The position numbers and the translations under genes are program-made. A stretch of 64,000 nt of DNA from assembly GCF_003148685.1 (NCBI RefSeq), contig NZ_QGGR01000009.1:248001-312000 (forward strand). Direction: 5' to 3'. This document shows, piece by piece, positions 1 through 7,368 of this stretch. This DNA comes from Actinoplanes xinjiangensis. GTDB lineage: Bacteria > Actinomycetota > Actinomycetes > Mycobacteriales > Micromonosporaceae. The notes beneath the pieces were generated by a model. It worked only from the letters and a program-made list of their open reading frames with translations. It was not told where the DNA came from and made no database searches. Position 1 is the first letter of the stretch; the number at the start of each line of letters is the position of its first letter.

Positions 1-1
1 C

Positions 2-157
2 TCCGAGGCGGTCGGGGCGCCGGTCACGGTCGCCGGCACCACCACGGACGGACTGGGGCTCACCGGCCGCGGGGAGGGACTCGCCGGCACCGCCGTGGCG
101 ATCGTCTACGCCGGTGGTGAGCGTCACGGGGAGAGGGAGGAGCCGCATCGGGCATGA
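2..157 (+). CDS. 3' end of an unidentified protein (partial)
   Basis: An open frame enters from the left edge and stops at TGA 155-157. About 51 C-terminal residues are visible, containing AGTAVAIVYAGG and a charged tail, GERHGEREEPHRA. Its stop overlaps the ATG of the next gene by 3 bp (ATGA), which suggests translational coupling and a shared transcript. Codon use (G/C third positions) is that of a real actinobacterial gene. I do not recognise the family from this tail. Confidence 0.55.
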   Translation, partial: SEAVGAPVTVAGTTTDGLGLTGRGEGLAGTAVAIVYAGGERHGEREEPHRA

Positions 158-552
158 TCACTGCCATGACCGTCGCGCTGCCCGGACCCGCCCGGACGCT
201 GATCGACAATCCCACGTATGCGGTGCTGACCACGATCAACGACGACGGCAGCCCACAATCGACCGTGATCTGGGTCAAGCGCGACGGTGACGACGTCCTC
301 TTCTCCACCACCCGTGACCGGATCAAGACCCGGAACATGGAACGGGACCCGCGTGTGTCGATCTGCGCCTTCGACCCGGCGCAGCCGTACGCGTACATCA
401 CCGTCGAGGGGATCGTCGGGCTCACCGACGACAAGGACGACCTGATCGGCCAGCTCAGTTACAAGTACGCCAACGCCCCGTGGACCGCCGACACGCCCGG
501 CACCGCCCGTGTGGTGTGCAGGGTCACCCCGACTCGCGTGATTTCCAGGTAG
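154..552 (+). CDS. PPOX-class F420-dependent oxidoreductase family protein
   Basis: A 132-residue single-domain protein of the pyridoxamine-5'-phosphate-oxidase-like split-barrel fold. This small cytoplasmic actinobacterial group normally binds F420 or FMN, with unknown substrates. Supporting signs are the N-terminal strand pattern NPTYAVLTTINDDGSPQSTV, then WVKRDGDDVLFSTT, the KTRNMERDPRVSI helix-strand motif, and YITVEGIVGL further on. The ATG at 154 is preferred over the ATG at 166 because a purine-rich GAGAGGGAGGAG lies about 13 bp before it and it overlaps the upstream stop. The cofactor (F420, FMN or heme) cannot be decided from sequence alone. Confidence 0.85.
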   Translation: MITAMTVALPGPARTLIDNPTYAVLTTINDDGSPQSTVIWVKRDGDDVLFSTTRDRIKTRNMERDPRVSICAFDPAQPYAYITVEGIVGLTDDKDDLIGQLSYKYANAPWTADTPGTARVVCRVTPTRVISR

Positions 553-570
553 ACGGCCTACAGTCGGCAG

Positions 571-1800
571 GTGCCCGCCCCCTTGGAGCCCGACACCACC
601 CCGGAGGAGTACCGCCAGCGTGCCCTCCTCCTCGCCGACCTCGGCCGCTACGACGAAGCGGCCGACGAGATCGCTGCCGGCCTGACCGCCGAGCCCTTGG
701 AGGTCAACCTCCTGGCGACGCTCGCCCGCATCCACCTCATCGCCGAGCAGCCCACCGAGGCCCTGGCCGCCGCCGACCGGGCGGTCACCGCCGACCCGAA
801 GGCCCTGCCCGCCCTCGTGGTCCGGGCCATGGCGCTCGTCGACATCCGCCGATACGCCGAGGCCGCCCGGATCGCCGGCGAGATCCTGCGGGACTGGCCC
901 GAAGATCCGTATGCGCAGCGCACCGGGGCCGCCCTGCTCAGCGAGTCCCGGAACGGCCAGGAGGCACTCAACGCCGCCTGGAACGGCGTCCGGGTCGCGC
1001 CGACCGAGGCCGAGGCGCACCTGGTGCTGGCCGTGGTCGCCGCCCGGCTGCGGCTGTTCGACCTGGCGCAGAGGGCGTACGGCGAGGCTCTCGATCTCGA
1101 CTCGACGATCGGCGACGCCGGCCGTGAGACCGGCATCGTCCGCTTCGAGCGGCGCCGATGGGCCAGGGCCATCGAGGATCTCGCCGAGGAGGCGTCACTC
1201 AGCGGTCCGCAGGCGCCGCCGATCCCGCCGTCGCCGGAGACGCCCGCCGCACCGAAGTCTGACGGGTCCGTCCCGCCGTCACCGGCCCCGCAGTCACCGG
1301 AGGCCCCGCGGTCACCGGACGCCCCGTCTTCACCGGAAGGCCCGTCGTCACCGAAAGCTCAGCCGTCACCGGCCGCACCGCCGCCGCCCTCGGTGAGCCT
1401 GCCCAGCCGGCCGGTTCTCGACATCTCCGAGGAATCGGCCGCGGCGGTTCGGGAGACCGTCGGCTATGGCGCCGGGGGTGTCGTCGTCGCCGCCGTCCTG
1501 ACTTCCGCGATGACCCTCATCAGCGCCGGCATCTCCCGGGTGTGGGCCGGCCTGATCGGGGTGCTCGTCTTCGGTGCTGTCGTCTTCTGGTTCCGCAGTC
1601 GTCTACCCGAACCGGCGGGCGTCGTCCTGCGTCGTCTGCGGGGCAGCGACCGGAAACTCGCCGTGGCGGTCTACCTCGCCTTCGCCGCGCCGTTGTTCCT
1701 GCTGGCGTACGCGGTGGTCGGCGGCCCGGTGCCGTTGGTCGCCGGAATGCTCACCGCGGCGGTGGCCGAAGTTTTGATGCTGATCCGCCGCCGTCCCTGA
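571..1800 (+). CDS. TPR-repeat protein with C-terminal membrane segments
   Basis: A 409-residue protein beginning at GTG 571, 18 bp after the PPOX gene. Residues about 5-205 form tetratricopeptide-type helical repeats (for example ALLLADLGRYDEAADEIAAG and ALAAADRAVTADPKALPALV). A low-complexity Ser/Pro/Ala linker follows (about 213-285), built of SPEAP/SPDAP-like units. The C-terminus has about four hydrophobic segments, the first starting near GYGAGGVVVAAVLTSAMTLI and the last ending near AAVAEVLMLIRRRP. The layout implies a membrane-anchored protein presenting a TPR scaffold, probably for protein-protein contacts. No enzymatic motif is visible and the partner is unknown. Confidence 0.75.
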   Translation: MPAPLEPDTTPEEYRQRALLLADLGRYDEAADEIAAGLTAEPLEVNLLATLARIHLIAEQPTEALAAADRAVTADPKALPALVVRAMALVDIRRYAEAARIAGEILRDWPEDPYAQRTGAALLSESRNGQEALNAAWNGVRVAPTEAEAHLVLAVVAARLRLFDLAQRAYGEALDLDSTIGDAGRETGIVRFERRRWARAIEDLAEEASLSGPQAPPIPPSPETPAAPKSDGSVPPSPAPQSPEAPRSPDAPSSPEGPSSPKAQPSPAAPPPPSVSLPSRPVLDISEESAAAVRETVGYGAGGVVVAAVLTSAMTLISAGISRVWAGLIGVLVFGAVVFWFRSRLPEPAGVVLRRLRGSDRKLAVAVYLAFAAPLFLLAYAVVGGPVPLVAGMLTAAVAEVLMLIRRRP

Positions 1801-1802
1801 TC

Positions 1803-1935
1803 CGCCACTGCCACTGCCACCGCCACTGCCACCGGCACTGCCACCGGCTCCGGCTCCAGCGCCGCCACCGGCATTGCGTCCGGCACTGCGTCGGGCTCCG
1901 ACTCCGGCCCTGCCTCCGGCTCCGGCTCCGGAGGC
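1803..1935. repeat. Simple GCCACT/GCCACC-type hexanucleotide repeat
   Basis: Directly after the TPR gene stop lies a degenerate run of 6-bp units (CCACTG, CCACCG, then CTCCGG), followed by less regular GCC/TCC-rich sequence. Frames through it code only for His/Arg/Cys- or Ser/Gly-rich peptides, so I read 1801-2037 as non-coding with a decayed microsatellite. Confidence 0.6.
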
Positions 1936-2037
1936 GTCTCGGGTCGGATGGTCGGCGTCGCGTTGCCCGATCGGGCTGGGAAGTGACATAACGGACTTGG
2001 TTGTCCGTATCTCGCGCCGTCTATTAGGTTCGGATTC

Positions 2038-2880
2038 GTGTCAACGATGGTGCCTCCGCTCTACGCCGGGCTGGTCGATGACGCTTCCCTGCTCCCACCC
2101 AGCCCGATCGGCCTCGCCGACGCCGTCGCCAAACACCACGAACACGGCACCGCCTGGTACAGCGGCCTGGTCGGATCCCTGCTCGTGCCCGCCTCGACGG
2201 TCGGCATCGAGCAGATTCCCCGGCTCACCGCGGGGCTGATCGGCGACGTGCCGGCCGCGGCGCTGCCGGCCACCGTCGAGAAACTCCGCGCGTCCGGTGT
2301 CGTGGTCGAGCACATCGAGGCCGCCGTGGCCCGCCGCGGTGAGGACCCGCAACCCGGCGTCGCCACCCTGTGCAGGTTCGCCGAGACCCAGAACGGCCTG
2401 CCGCTGTACGCCGAGATCCCGCTCAGCTGGGGCCTGCTCTCCGCGTTGGACACGGTCGCCGAAGCCCGGGCCGGTGGCCTGTCGATCGCGCCGAAGTTCC
2501 GGGTCGGCGGGCTGGCCGCGGAACTGTTCCCCACCCCGGTCGAGCTGGCGGCCGTGATCTGCGCCTGCCGAGACCGGCAGCTGCCGTTCAAACTCGCCGC
2601 CGGCCTGCGGCACGCCACCCGGCACACCGACCCGGAGACCGGTTTCACCCACCACGGGTTCCTCAACGTGCTGGTCGCCACCCTGATCGCCGCCGACGGG
2701 GGCGAGGTCGCGGAGGTTGCGGAAGCCCTCGCGGCCACCCACCCGGTCCCGCTGGTCGAGCCGGCCCGCAGCCACCGCGACGGGCCCCGCCCGCTCTTCG
2801 TCGGTTTCGGTGCCGCTAACGTCGTCGAGCCCTTGACGGAGCTGGTCCGCCTCGGCCTGATCAGCGGCGGTTACGAGTGA
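2038..2880 (+). CDS. Conserved-looking protein of unknown function
   Basis: A 280-residue soluble protein without signal peptide or membrane segments. GTG 2038 is used here; ATG 2047 is an equally possible start. It contains regularly spaced strand-helix elements (GLVGSLLVPASTVG, LRASGVVVEHIEAAVARR, LPLYAEIPLSWGLLSALDTV, GLSIAPKFRVGG, QLPFKLAAGLRHATRH, GFLNVLVATLIAADGG). This alternation would suit a barrel fold, with conserved-looking KFR and KLAAGLRH stretches and a C-terminal FVGFGAANVVEPL. I do not recognise a named family and assign no function. It stands alone between a repeat tract and a convergent MazG-like gene. Confidence 0.7.
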   Translation: MSTMVPPLYAGLVDDASLLPPSPIGLADAVAKHHEHGTAWYSGLVGSLLVPASTVGIEQIPRLTAGLIGDVPAAALPATVEKLRASGVVVEHIEAAVARRGEDPQPGVATLCRFAETQNGLPLYAEIPLSWGLLSALDTVAEARAGGLSIAPKFRVGGLAAELFPTPVELAAVICACRDRQLPFKLAAGLRHATRHTDPETGFTHHGFLNVLVATLIAADGGEVAEVAEALAATHPVPLVEPARSHRDGPRPLFVGFGAANVVEPLTELVRLGLISGGYE

Positions 2881-2891
2881 CGGCCGGGTGA

Positions 2892-3275
2892 TCAGTCGGT
2901 TTCCGTGTCCGTAGGTACGCCGGCCTGCTCCTCCTCCGTCCGTATGCCGGCCTGCTTCTCCTCCGTCCGGAGATGTTGCTCGACGCCGTCCGTCATCCGG
3001 GTGAACTCGGCGACCAGGTCGACGTCGTAGCGGCCGGCCAGCACGAGCACCGACCACAGGCAGTCGGCCAGCTCATGGCCGAGCCGGGCCTCGGCGTCCG
3101 GGATGATCCGGCGCCCGTCGACCGCCATGACCAGTTTCGCGAGATCACCGACATCGCCGACGAAACCCAGCGCCAGATCGCCGGTGCTCCAGATCCGACG
3201 ACCGGCCGCGGTGCGCTGCCGGTCGTAGAGCTCGGCGATCTCCAGCGCGCGGGCCTGTAGATCATTCAGGTTCAT
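2892..3275 (-). CDS. MazG-like nucleotide pyrophosphohydrolase-family protein
   Basis: A 127-residue all-alpha protein. MazG-type proteins hydrolyse (d)NTPs to NMP and PPi. The helix with HELADCLWSVLVLAGRYDVDL matches the C-terminal ExxD metal-binding helix of the fold. The first metal motif (normally EExxE) is weaker here, reading GDVGDLAKLVMA, so activity is not assured. The last 25 residues are a Glu/Thr-rich tail with a duplicated TEE(K/E)QAG unit, probably disordered. The start is ATG 3275. It converges with the gene upstream. Confidence 0.65.
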   Translation of the reverse strand: MNLNDLQARALEIAELYDRQRTAAGRRIWSTGDLALGFVGDVGDLAKLVMAVDGRRIIPDAEARLGHELADCLWSVLVLAGRYDVDLVAEFTRMTDGVEQHLRTEEKQAGIRTEEEQAGVPTDTETD

Positions 3276-3472
3276 CAGCGGAATGCTAGAGAGCCTTCGC
3301 AGTCAGGGCCGGGTGTCATGCGGTGTCCGTGCCGGTCCAGGAACCGTGAGACCTCGCGGTCCTCGAACAGCTTCGCCCGAGCCCGACTTACCGCGAGCCG
3401 GCATCGCCGCCGACCGGTCTCCGCATGACTGCCGGGCACGCCGCCGACGTCGCCGGCGATCGATGGCCTGCA

Positions 3473-3722
3473 CCCGCCGGTCCGCAGCACCCGCCGGTCC
3501 GCAGCACCCGTCGGCCCGCAGCACCCGCCGTTCAGCGGCACCCGTCGGTTCGCGGTGCCCGTCTGTTCGCAGCCGTCGCTGATCCGCGGTGCCCGCCGGT
3601 TCGCGGTGCCCGCCGGTTCGCAGTGCCCGCCGGTTAGCGGTGCCCGTCGGTTCGCAGTGCCCGCCGGTTCGCAGCGCCTGCGGGTTGTCCACAGCGCCCG
3701 CCGGTCTGCAGCGCCCGCCGGC
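3473..3722. repeat. 17-bp GC-rich tandem repeat array, about 14 copies
   Basis: Units read CCCGCCGGTTCGCAGTG with variation mainly at GTT/GTC, CAG/CGG and the final TG/CA/CG. At least five consecutive units from 3473 are exactly 17 bp. One unit is expanded to a 34-bp diverged pair, and one 20-bp unit contains TTGTCCACA. Because 17 is not a multiple of three, every frame through the array gives a repetitive peptide of 17 residues per 51 bp. That explains the spurious open frames on both strands. It behaves like a minisatellite; function unknown. Confidence 0.85.
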
Positions 3723-4024
3723 CTACCCTGGCCGTCACGTTTGCGGTTTCCGGCCGGGATGATCGACGCGCCACCTGGCGCCGACAGCAGCGCCGGCGAC
3801 GTCGATCAGCGCACACTATCGCCCAACGTGGGCTCTCGCCTCGTCCATGGGACGTATAGGCGCACACGATCCGTCGATTGCGTGCGCTCACCGAGGTCAT
3901 GGCAATGACAGGAACCCACACAAGCGTTACGTGTGCCCCCATCGTCGCTCGCAGAACATCGCGCCCCAGGCGGTGCGGCCGACAGGTGCGTTCGCAGATC
4001 ACTGCCCCAGGCGGTGGTGGGGGC

Positions 4025-4210
4025 GGTGCGGCTCGCAGTCCAGTGCCCGCGGCGTCAGGGTCCGGGTGGTGCGGTTCGTAGTTCAGTGCCTGCGGCCTCG
4101 GGGTCGGGGTGGTGCGGTTCGTAGTTCAGTGCCTCCGACGTCAGGATCGGAGCGGTGCGGCTTGTAGTCCAGTGCCTGCGGCATCGGCGTCGGAGCGGTG
4201 TCGCTCGCAG
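4025..4210. repeat. 43-bp tandem repeat array, 4-5 copies
   Basis: The word GGTGCGG recurs at 4025, 4068, 4111 and 4154, and as GGTGTCG at 4197, each exactly 43 bp apart. It is followed in each unit by TTCGTAGTTCAGTGCCTGCG (variants CTCGCAGTCC, CTTGTAGTCC). A diverged precursor copy is visible around 3972. The array ends about 240 bp before the start of the propeller protein gene. 43 is not a multiple of three and no real reading frame crosses it. Confidence 0.85.
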
Positions 4211-4451
4211 CTGCGCCGGTCGGTATCGCCGCCGTCGGCGCCGGACCGGCCACTCTGCGAGCAATAGCAGCCGCATATGTGCAGCTCACAGCTGTTCGTG
4301 ACTCGACTTCACACGCGGAAACGAGGCCGGGACTGCGCAAGCTCTCCAGCGGCTCACGGCCGGCCCGCGGCCGGGCACGTTGCCTGGCCCGTGGGGGACG
4401 TGGGTTGCCCGCAGGTGAGCCGACTGGACTCGACCTGGAATACTCTCGGCC

Positions 4452-5843
4452 GTGAACCGGGTGCTGCTGCGAATCATGGCGGCCGCGCTTCTGTTGGTGG
4501 TGAGCGGCCTGATCGGCTGGCGTGTGCTGGCTCCCGCGGAGCTGTCGGCGAGCGCCAGGACGCCGACCCCTCCCACCCCGTCGACCGAACTGCTCGGCGT
4601 GACCAGCCGTCTGAACGTGGCGCCGTTGATCGTCGACGGGACCGTCCGCGTCTACGCGGCGAAACACCAGGTGCGGGCGGACGGGCCGGTCACGGCGCGC
4701 GCCGTGTACACCGCGCGGTGGTCGTTCCGCCGGTGGCCGGAGCAGCTCAGTGCGGTCGTGGCGAGCGGCACGACGGTCGTCACCCGGTGGTCGGACGGGA
4801 AGTTGGTGGCGATCGACGCGCGTACCGGCAAGGAGATCTGGCGGGCCGACGGGCCGGACGCGCCCGGCTATGCCGGACACCGGACCGGGGCCGCGGCCGT
4901 CTGGGACCCGCCCGGTCTGCGGACCGCCACCGGCACCGTCCTGGTCACCGAAGGGCAGACCCTTTCCGGGTACGCCGTGAGCACCGGCCAGTCGCTCTGG
5001 ACGGCCACCGTCCCGGCCGGGTGCGTGGAGGGCTTCACCACCAGCGGTAACGCCTACCTCTGTGCGACCGGTGTCTACGACACGACGTCGGGGGCAGCGC
5101 TCACCGGCTGGCCGGCCGGCCCCTACAGCCCGGTCGGCTGCGGGACCTCCGGGTGTGAGGCGTTCCGAGACGGAGCCGGACAGGGGTGGCTCGTCACCAC
5201 CGCGGAGCCTCGCCGGGCTCCCGCACTCGACGACCCGCTCGCCACGATCGTGGCCGGGGTCGTCATCACCGCCACGCACGCCGGTGCCCTCCTTCCGTCG
5301 TCGCCCGCCTCGCCGGCTGTCACACCCGGCCCCGGGTCGCCGGCCGTGGATCCCTCTCCCTCGACCTCCGCTCCGGTGGAGCCTCCTCCCTCGGCCGGGG
5401 CCTCGACCTCGTCCTCCACTCCGGCTGCCGGAACGGCACCCTCCAGCCTCGCTCCGGCCGGCCCCCTGCCGTCGGCGCCCGCCGGGACCTCACCCTCCTC
5501 CTATTTCGAGGCGGTCGTCGGACGGTCTGTGGACGGAGCGGCCTTGTGGACAACGCCGGGGCCGGTACGGGTGCTGGGTGGAGACTCGGAGACGGTGCTG
5601 CTGCTGACGCCGGGCAACCGGCTGAAGGGGGTGGACGCCCGGACCGGGCGGGAGAAGTACTCGTATCGGCTGCTCTTCGTGCCGGACAAGGAGGACACCC
5701 TGAAATGGAAGCCGGGTCTCTTCCACGTGACCGACGGGTTCCTCGCGATCGAACGCCTCAATCGGGATGCGCCGGACGATCCGGAGTCCCCGATCTACTA
5801 CCTCACCCTCGACACGGTGCTGCTCGTCGCGCTTCCCGACTGA
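4452..5843 (+). CDS. Membrane-anchored PQQ-like beta-propeller protein
   Basis: A 463-residue protein starting at GTG 4452. Residues about 5-27 are an N-terminal membrane anchor (LLRIMAAALLLVVSGLIGW), so the rest faces outside. Propeller blades are recognisable by the motif in which a value is tested and then a residue pattern DARTGKEIWR or VSTGQSLWTA follows (around residues 115-190) and VDARTGREKYSY near 395. A Pro/Ser/Thr-rich insertion of about 75 residues (about 278-350) interrupts the propeller. Such proteins are non-catalytic unless PQQ ligands are present, and none is evident. It is one of four propeller proteins in this window. Role unknown; possibly an envelope scaffold or sensor. 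Confidence 0.75.
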   Translation: MNRVLLRIMAAALLLVVSGLIGWRVLAPAELSASARTPTPPTPSTELLGVTSRLNVAPLIVDGTVRVYAAKHQVRADGPVTARAVYTARWSFRRWPEQLSAVVASGTTVVTRWSDGKLVAIDARTGKEIWRADGPDAPGYAGHRTGAAAVWDPPGLRTATGTVLVTEGQTLSGYAVSTGQSLWTATVPAGCVEGFTTSGNAYLCATGVYDTTSGAALTGWPAGPYSPVGCGTSGCEAFRDGAGQGWLVTTAEPRRAPALDDPLATIVAGVVITATHAGALLPSSPASPAVTPGPGSPAVDPSPSTSAPVEPPPSAGASTSSSTPAAGTAPSSLAPAGPLPSAPAGTSPSSYFEAVVGRSVDGAALWTTPGPVRVLGGDSETVLLLTPGNRLKGVDARTGREKYSYRLLFVPDKEDTLKWKPGLFHVTDGFLAIERLNRDAPDDPESPIYYLTLDTVLLVALPD

Positions 5844-5868
5844 GGGCCACCCGGGCGGCGAGGGTCGG

Positions 5869-7329
5869 TCAGGCGAGGTGCGGGATCAGGGCTGACCAGG
5901 CCTCTTCGGCCGCGCCGGCGATGGGACCCTCGTCATCGGGCAGGGTAGCCGGGCGGATCGGGGGCGGAGACTCTCGATGGATCAGCATGAGGCCGTCGCG
6001 GTAGGCGGTGTCGATGGCTTCGGGGGCCGCGGCCAAGAGGTCGACGCCCAGGCCACCGAGCGTCACCAGGTCGGGATCCAAAGCGTTGACCAGGCCGGCG
6101 ATGCCTCGGCCGAGCGCGATGCCCACGGCACGGACCGCCTCTACGGCGGCGTCCGGATCGACGTCCGGGCCGCTCTCACCCGCGCTGTAAGGGCTGACGG
6201 GCCCGGCCGGATCACCCGAGAGCCCCACGGGTCCGCCCGAGTGCCCCGCTGGACCGTCCGAGTGCCTGGCCGGATTGCCCGAGAGCCCCGCTAAACCGTC
6301 CGAGTGCCCGGCCAGACCACCGGAGAGCCCGGCCGGATTGCCCAAGAGCCCCGGGGAACCACCCGAGGGCCCGGCCGGAGCGCCTGAGAGCCCGGCCCGA
6401 TCGTCCGGGAGCGCGGCCGGGTCGGTTGAGCTGCCGGTGGGGGTGGGCGGGGGGAGGCCGGCCAGTTCCTGGCGGGAGCGCTGGGACCTCAGGGCCCGGG
6501 TCGCGGTGCTGATCACGCGGCGGGCGTAGGTGACCGGGTCGCGGGGCCGGGGATCGCCCAGGAGGCGGGCCAGTGCGGTGCCGTCGACGGAGCTTCCCCA
6601 GCAGCCGTGGGCTCCGCAACCGCAGCGGACGGTGGGGTCGCCGAACGGCATGTGGCCGAACTCGCCGGCGGCGCCGTGGGCGCCGATCACCGGGTGACCG
6701 TCGTCGATGACGGCCCCGCCCAGGCCGGCTTCGATGCGCAGGTGCAGTGCCACGGCTGCTCCGGTGGCGGCGCCGCGGCGGTGTTCGGCGGTGGCGGCGA
6801 GGGTGGCGTCGTTGCCGGCGACGAGCAGGCCGGCTTCGGGCCACAGCTCGTTCAGGTCGATGCCGTGCCAGTCGGAGTTGAACGCGTCCAGGCGCAGGTC
6901 ACGGGAGACGGGACCGGGGACGGAGATGCCGATGGCGTGCAGGCGGCCACCGTACCGGGAGAGGAAGTTCATGATCGCGACGGTGACCGCCGCGCGGACC
7001 TCGGCCCAGGGGGCGCCGCCGTGCCGCTCCGAGAGGGAGGCGAGGGTGGCGCCGCCGAGGGCCACGACGTCGAGCCGCCACGCCTCGTGGGTGATCGCCA
7101 GGGCGAGGACGAGGGGGCCGTCGGGGTGCGGCAGCAGGACCGTGGTGGGGCGGCCGCGGGTGCCGCTGGGAGCCGCGGGTGCCTGGGTGAGGAGTGCGGC
7201 GCGGCTGAGCCGGGTGACGAGTTCGGTGGCCGCTCCGGTGCCGATGCCGAGGAGGCGGGCCGCGTCGGCGCGGGTCACGCCCGGATGCCGGTGCACCATG
7301 CGGAGCAGTGCGGTGGAGCGGGTCGTCAC
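5869..7329 (-). CDS. ROK-family transcriptional regulator with heptapeptide-repeat insert
   Basis: A 486-residue protein from GTG 7329 (GGGAGA lies about 9 bp upstream). Residues 1-50 form a winged helix-turn-helix (HPGVTRADAARLLGIGTGAA). The rest is the ROK sugar-kinase fold, with AGNDATLAATAEH and the zinc motif CGCGAHGCWG. Between GLPPPTPTGSS and the last domain (VDPDAAVEAVRAVGIALGRG) sits a roughly 80-residue insert made of seven-residue units such as GLSGGLA, GHSDGLA and GLSGNPA. ROK repressors release DNA on binding a sugar or sugar phosphate. The gene is divergent from an MFS exporter, with a palindrome in the 39-bp gap, so the exporter and itself are the likely targets. Inducer unknown. 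Confidence 0.8.
   Translation of the reverse strand: MTTRSTALLRMVHRHPGVTRADAARLLGIGTGAATELVTRLSRAALLTQAPAAPSGTRGRPTTVLLPHPDGPLVLALAITHEAWRLDVVALGGATLASLSERHGGAPWAEVRAAVTVAIMNFLSRYGGRLHAIGISVPGPVSRDLRLDAFNSDWHGIDLNELWPEAGLLVAGNDATLAATAEHRRGAATGAAVALHLRIEAGLGGAVIDDGHPVIGAHGAAGEFGHMPFGDPTVRCGCGAHGCWGSSVDGTALARLLGDPRPRDPVTYARRVISTATRALRSQRSRQELAGLPPPTPTGSSTDPAALPDDRAGLSGAPAGPSGGSPGLLGNPAGLSGGLAGHSDGLAGLSGNPARHSDGPAGHSGGPVGLSGDPAGPVSPYSAGESGPDVDPDAAVEAVRAVGIALGRGIAGLVNALDPDLVTLGGLGVDLLAAAPEAIDTAYRDGLMLIHRESPPPIRPATLPDDEGPIAGAAEEAWSALIPHLA
6203..6405. repeat. 21-bp in-frame tandem repeat within the ROK gene
   Basis: About nine 21-bp units (plus-strand form CCGAGTGCCCCGCTGGACCG with variation) encode the heptads G[LHP]S[GD][GNA][LPS]A on the minus strand. 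Since 21 is a multiple of three, copy-number change would keep the gene in frame. Units differ from one another at several positions, so the expansion is not very recent. Confidence 0.85.
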
Positions 7330-7345
7330 ATCGGTTCTCCCTGTT

Positions 7346-7366
7346 TAAGCTCTGCCTTAGAGTTTA
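7346..7366. promoter_or_regulatory. Palindromic operator candidate between ROK regulator and MFS gene
   Basis: TAAGCTCT (7346-7353), a 5-bp centre, then AGAGTTTA (7359-7366): 7 of 8 positions are inverted-complementary. It is the only AT-rich patch in the 39-bp divergent gap and almost touches the GTG starts at 7369/7378. Autoregulation plus repression of the exporter by the ROK protein is the natural inference. Confidence 0.6.
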
Positions 7367-7368
7367 TT

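Larger units (their letters stand above)
3276..4451. other. Gene-free 1.2 kb stretch with tandem repeats
   Basis: No convincing gene. All open frames here are products of the repeats (Arg/Gly/Pro/Ala-rich, without a plausible start) or end abruptly. The stretch carries a 17-bp tandem array (3473-3722) and a 43-bp tandem array (4025-4210), listed separately. The 3723-4024 part is ordinary mixed sequence without hairpins or promoters that I can defend. A single TTGTCCACA (a DnaA-box match) occurs at 3685. Confidence 0.7.

Noticed and set aside
1542..1991. An open frame over the hexanucleotide repeat after the TPR gene
   Set aside because: Begins inside the TPR gene in another frame and ends in His/Cys/Arg repeats. 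A by-product of the simple repeat.
3303..3692. A repetitive minus-strand open frame of 129 codons (RTGGH/REPTG units)
   Set aside because: It is produced by the 17-bp tandem repeat read in frame every 51 bp. No ribosome binding site, and homologous frames appear on the other strand too.
3473..3722. 17-bp tandem repeats plus a DnaA box (TTGTCCACA at 3685) as a replication origin or plasmid iterons
   Set aside because: Only one DnaA box match in the array (another isolated match lies inside the coding region near 5543), no AT-rich unwinding region, no dnaA/dnaN or rep gene nearby.
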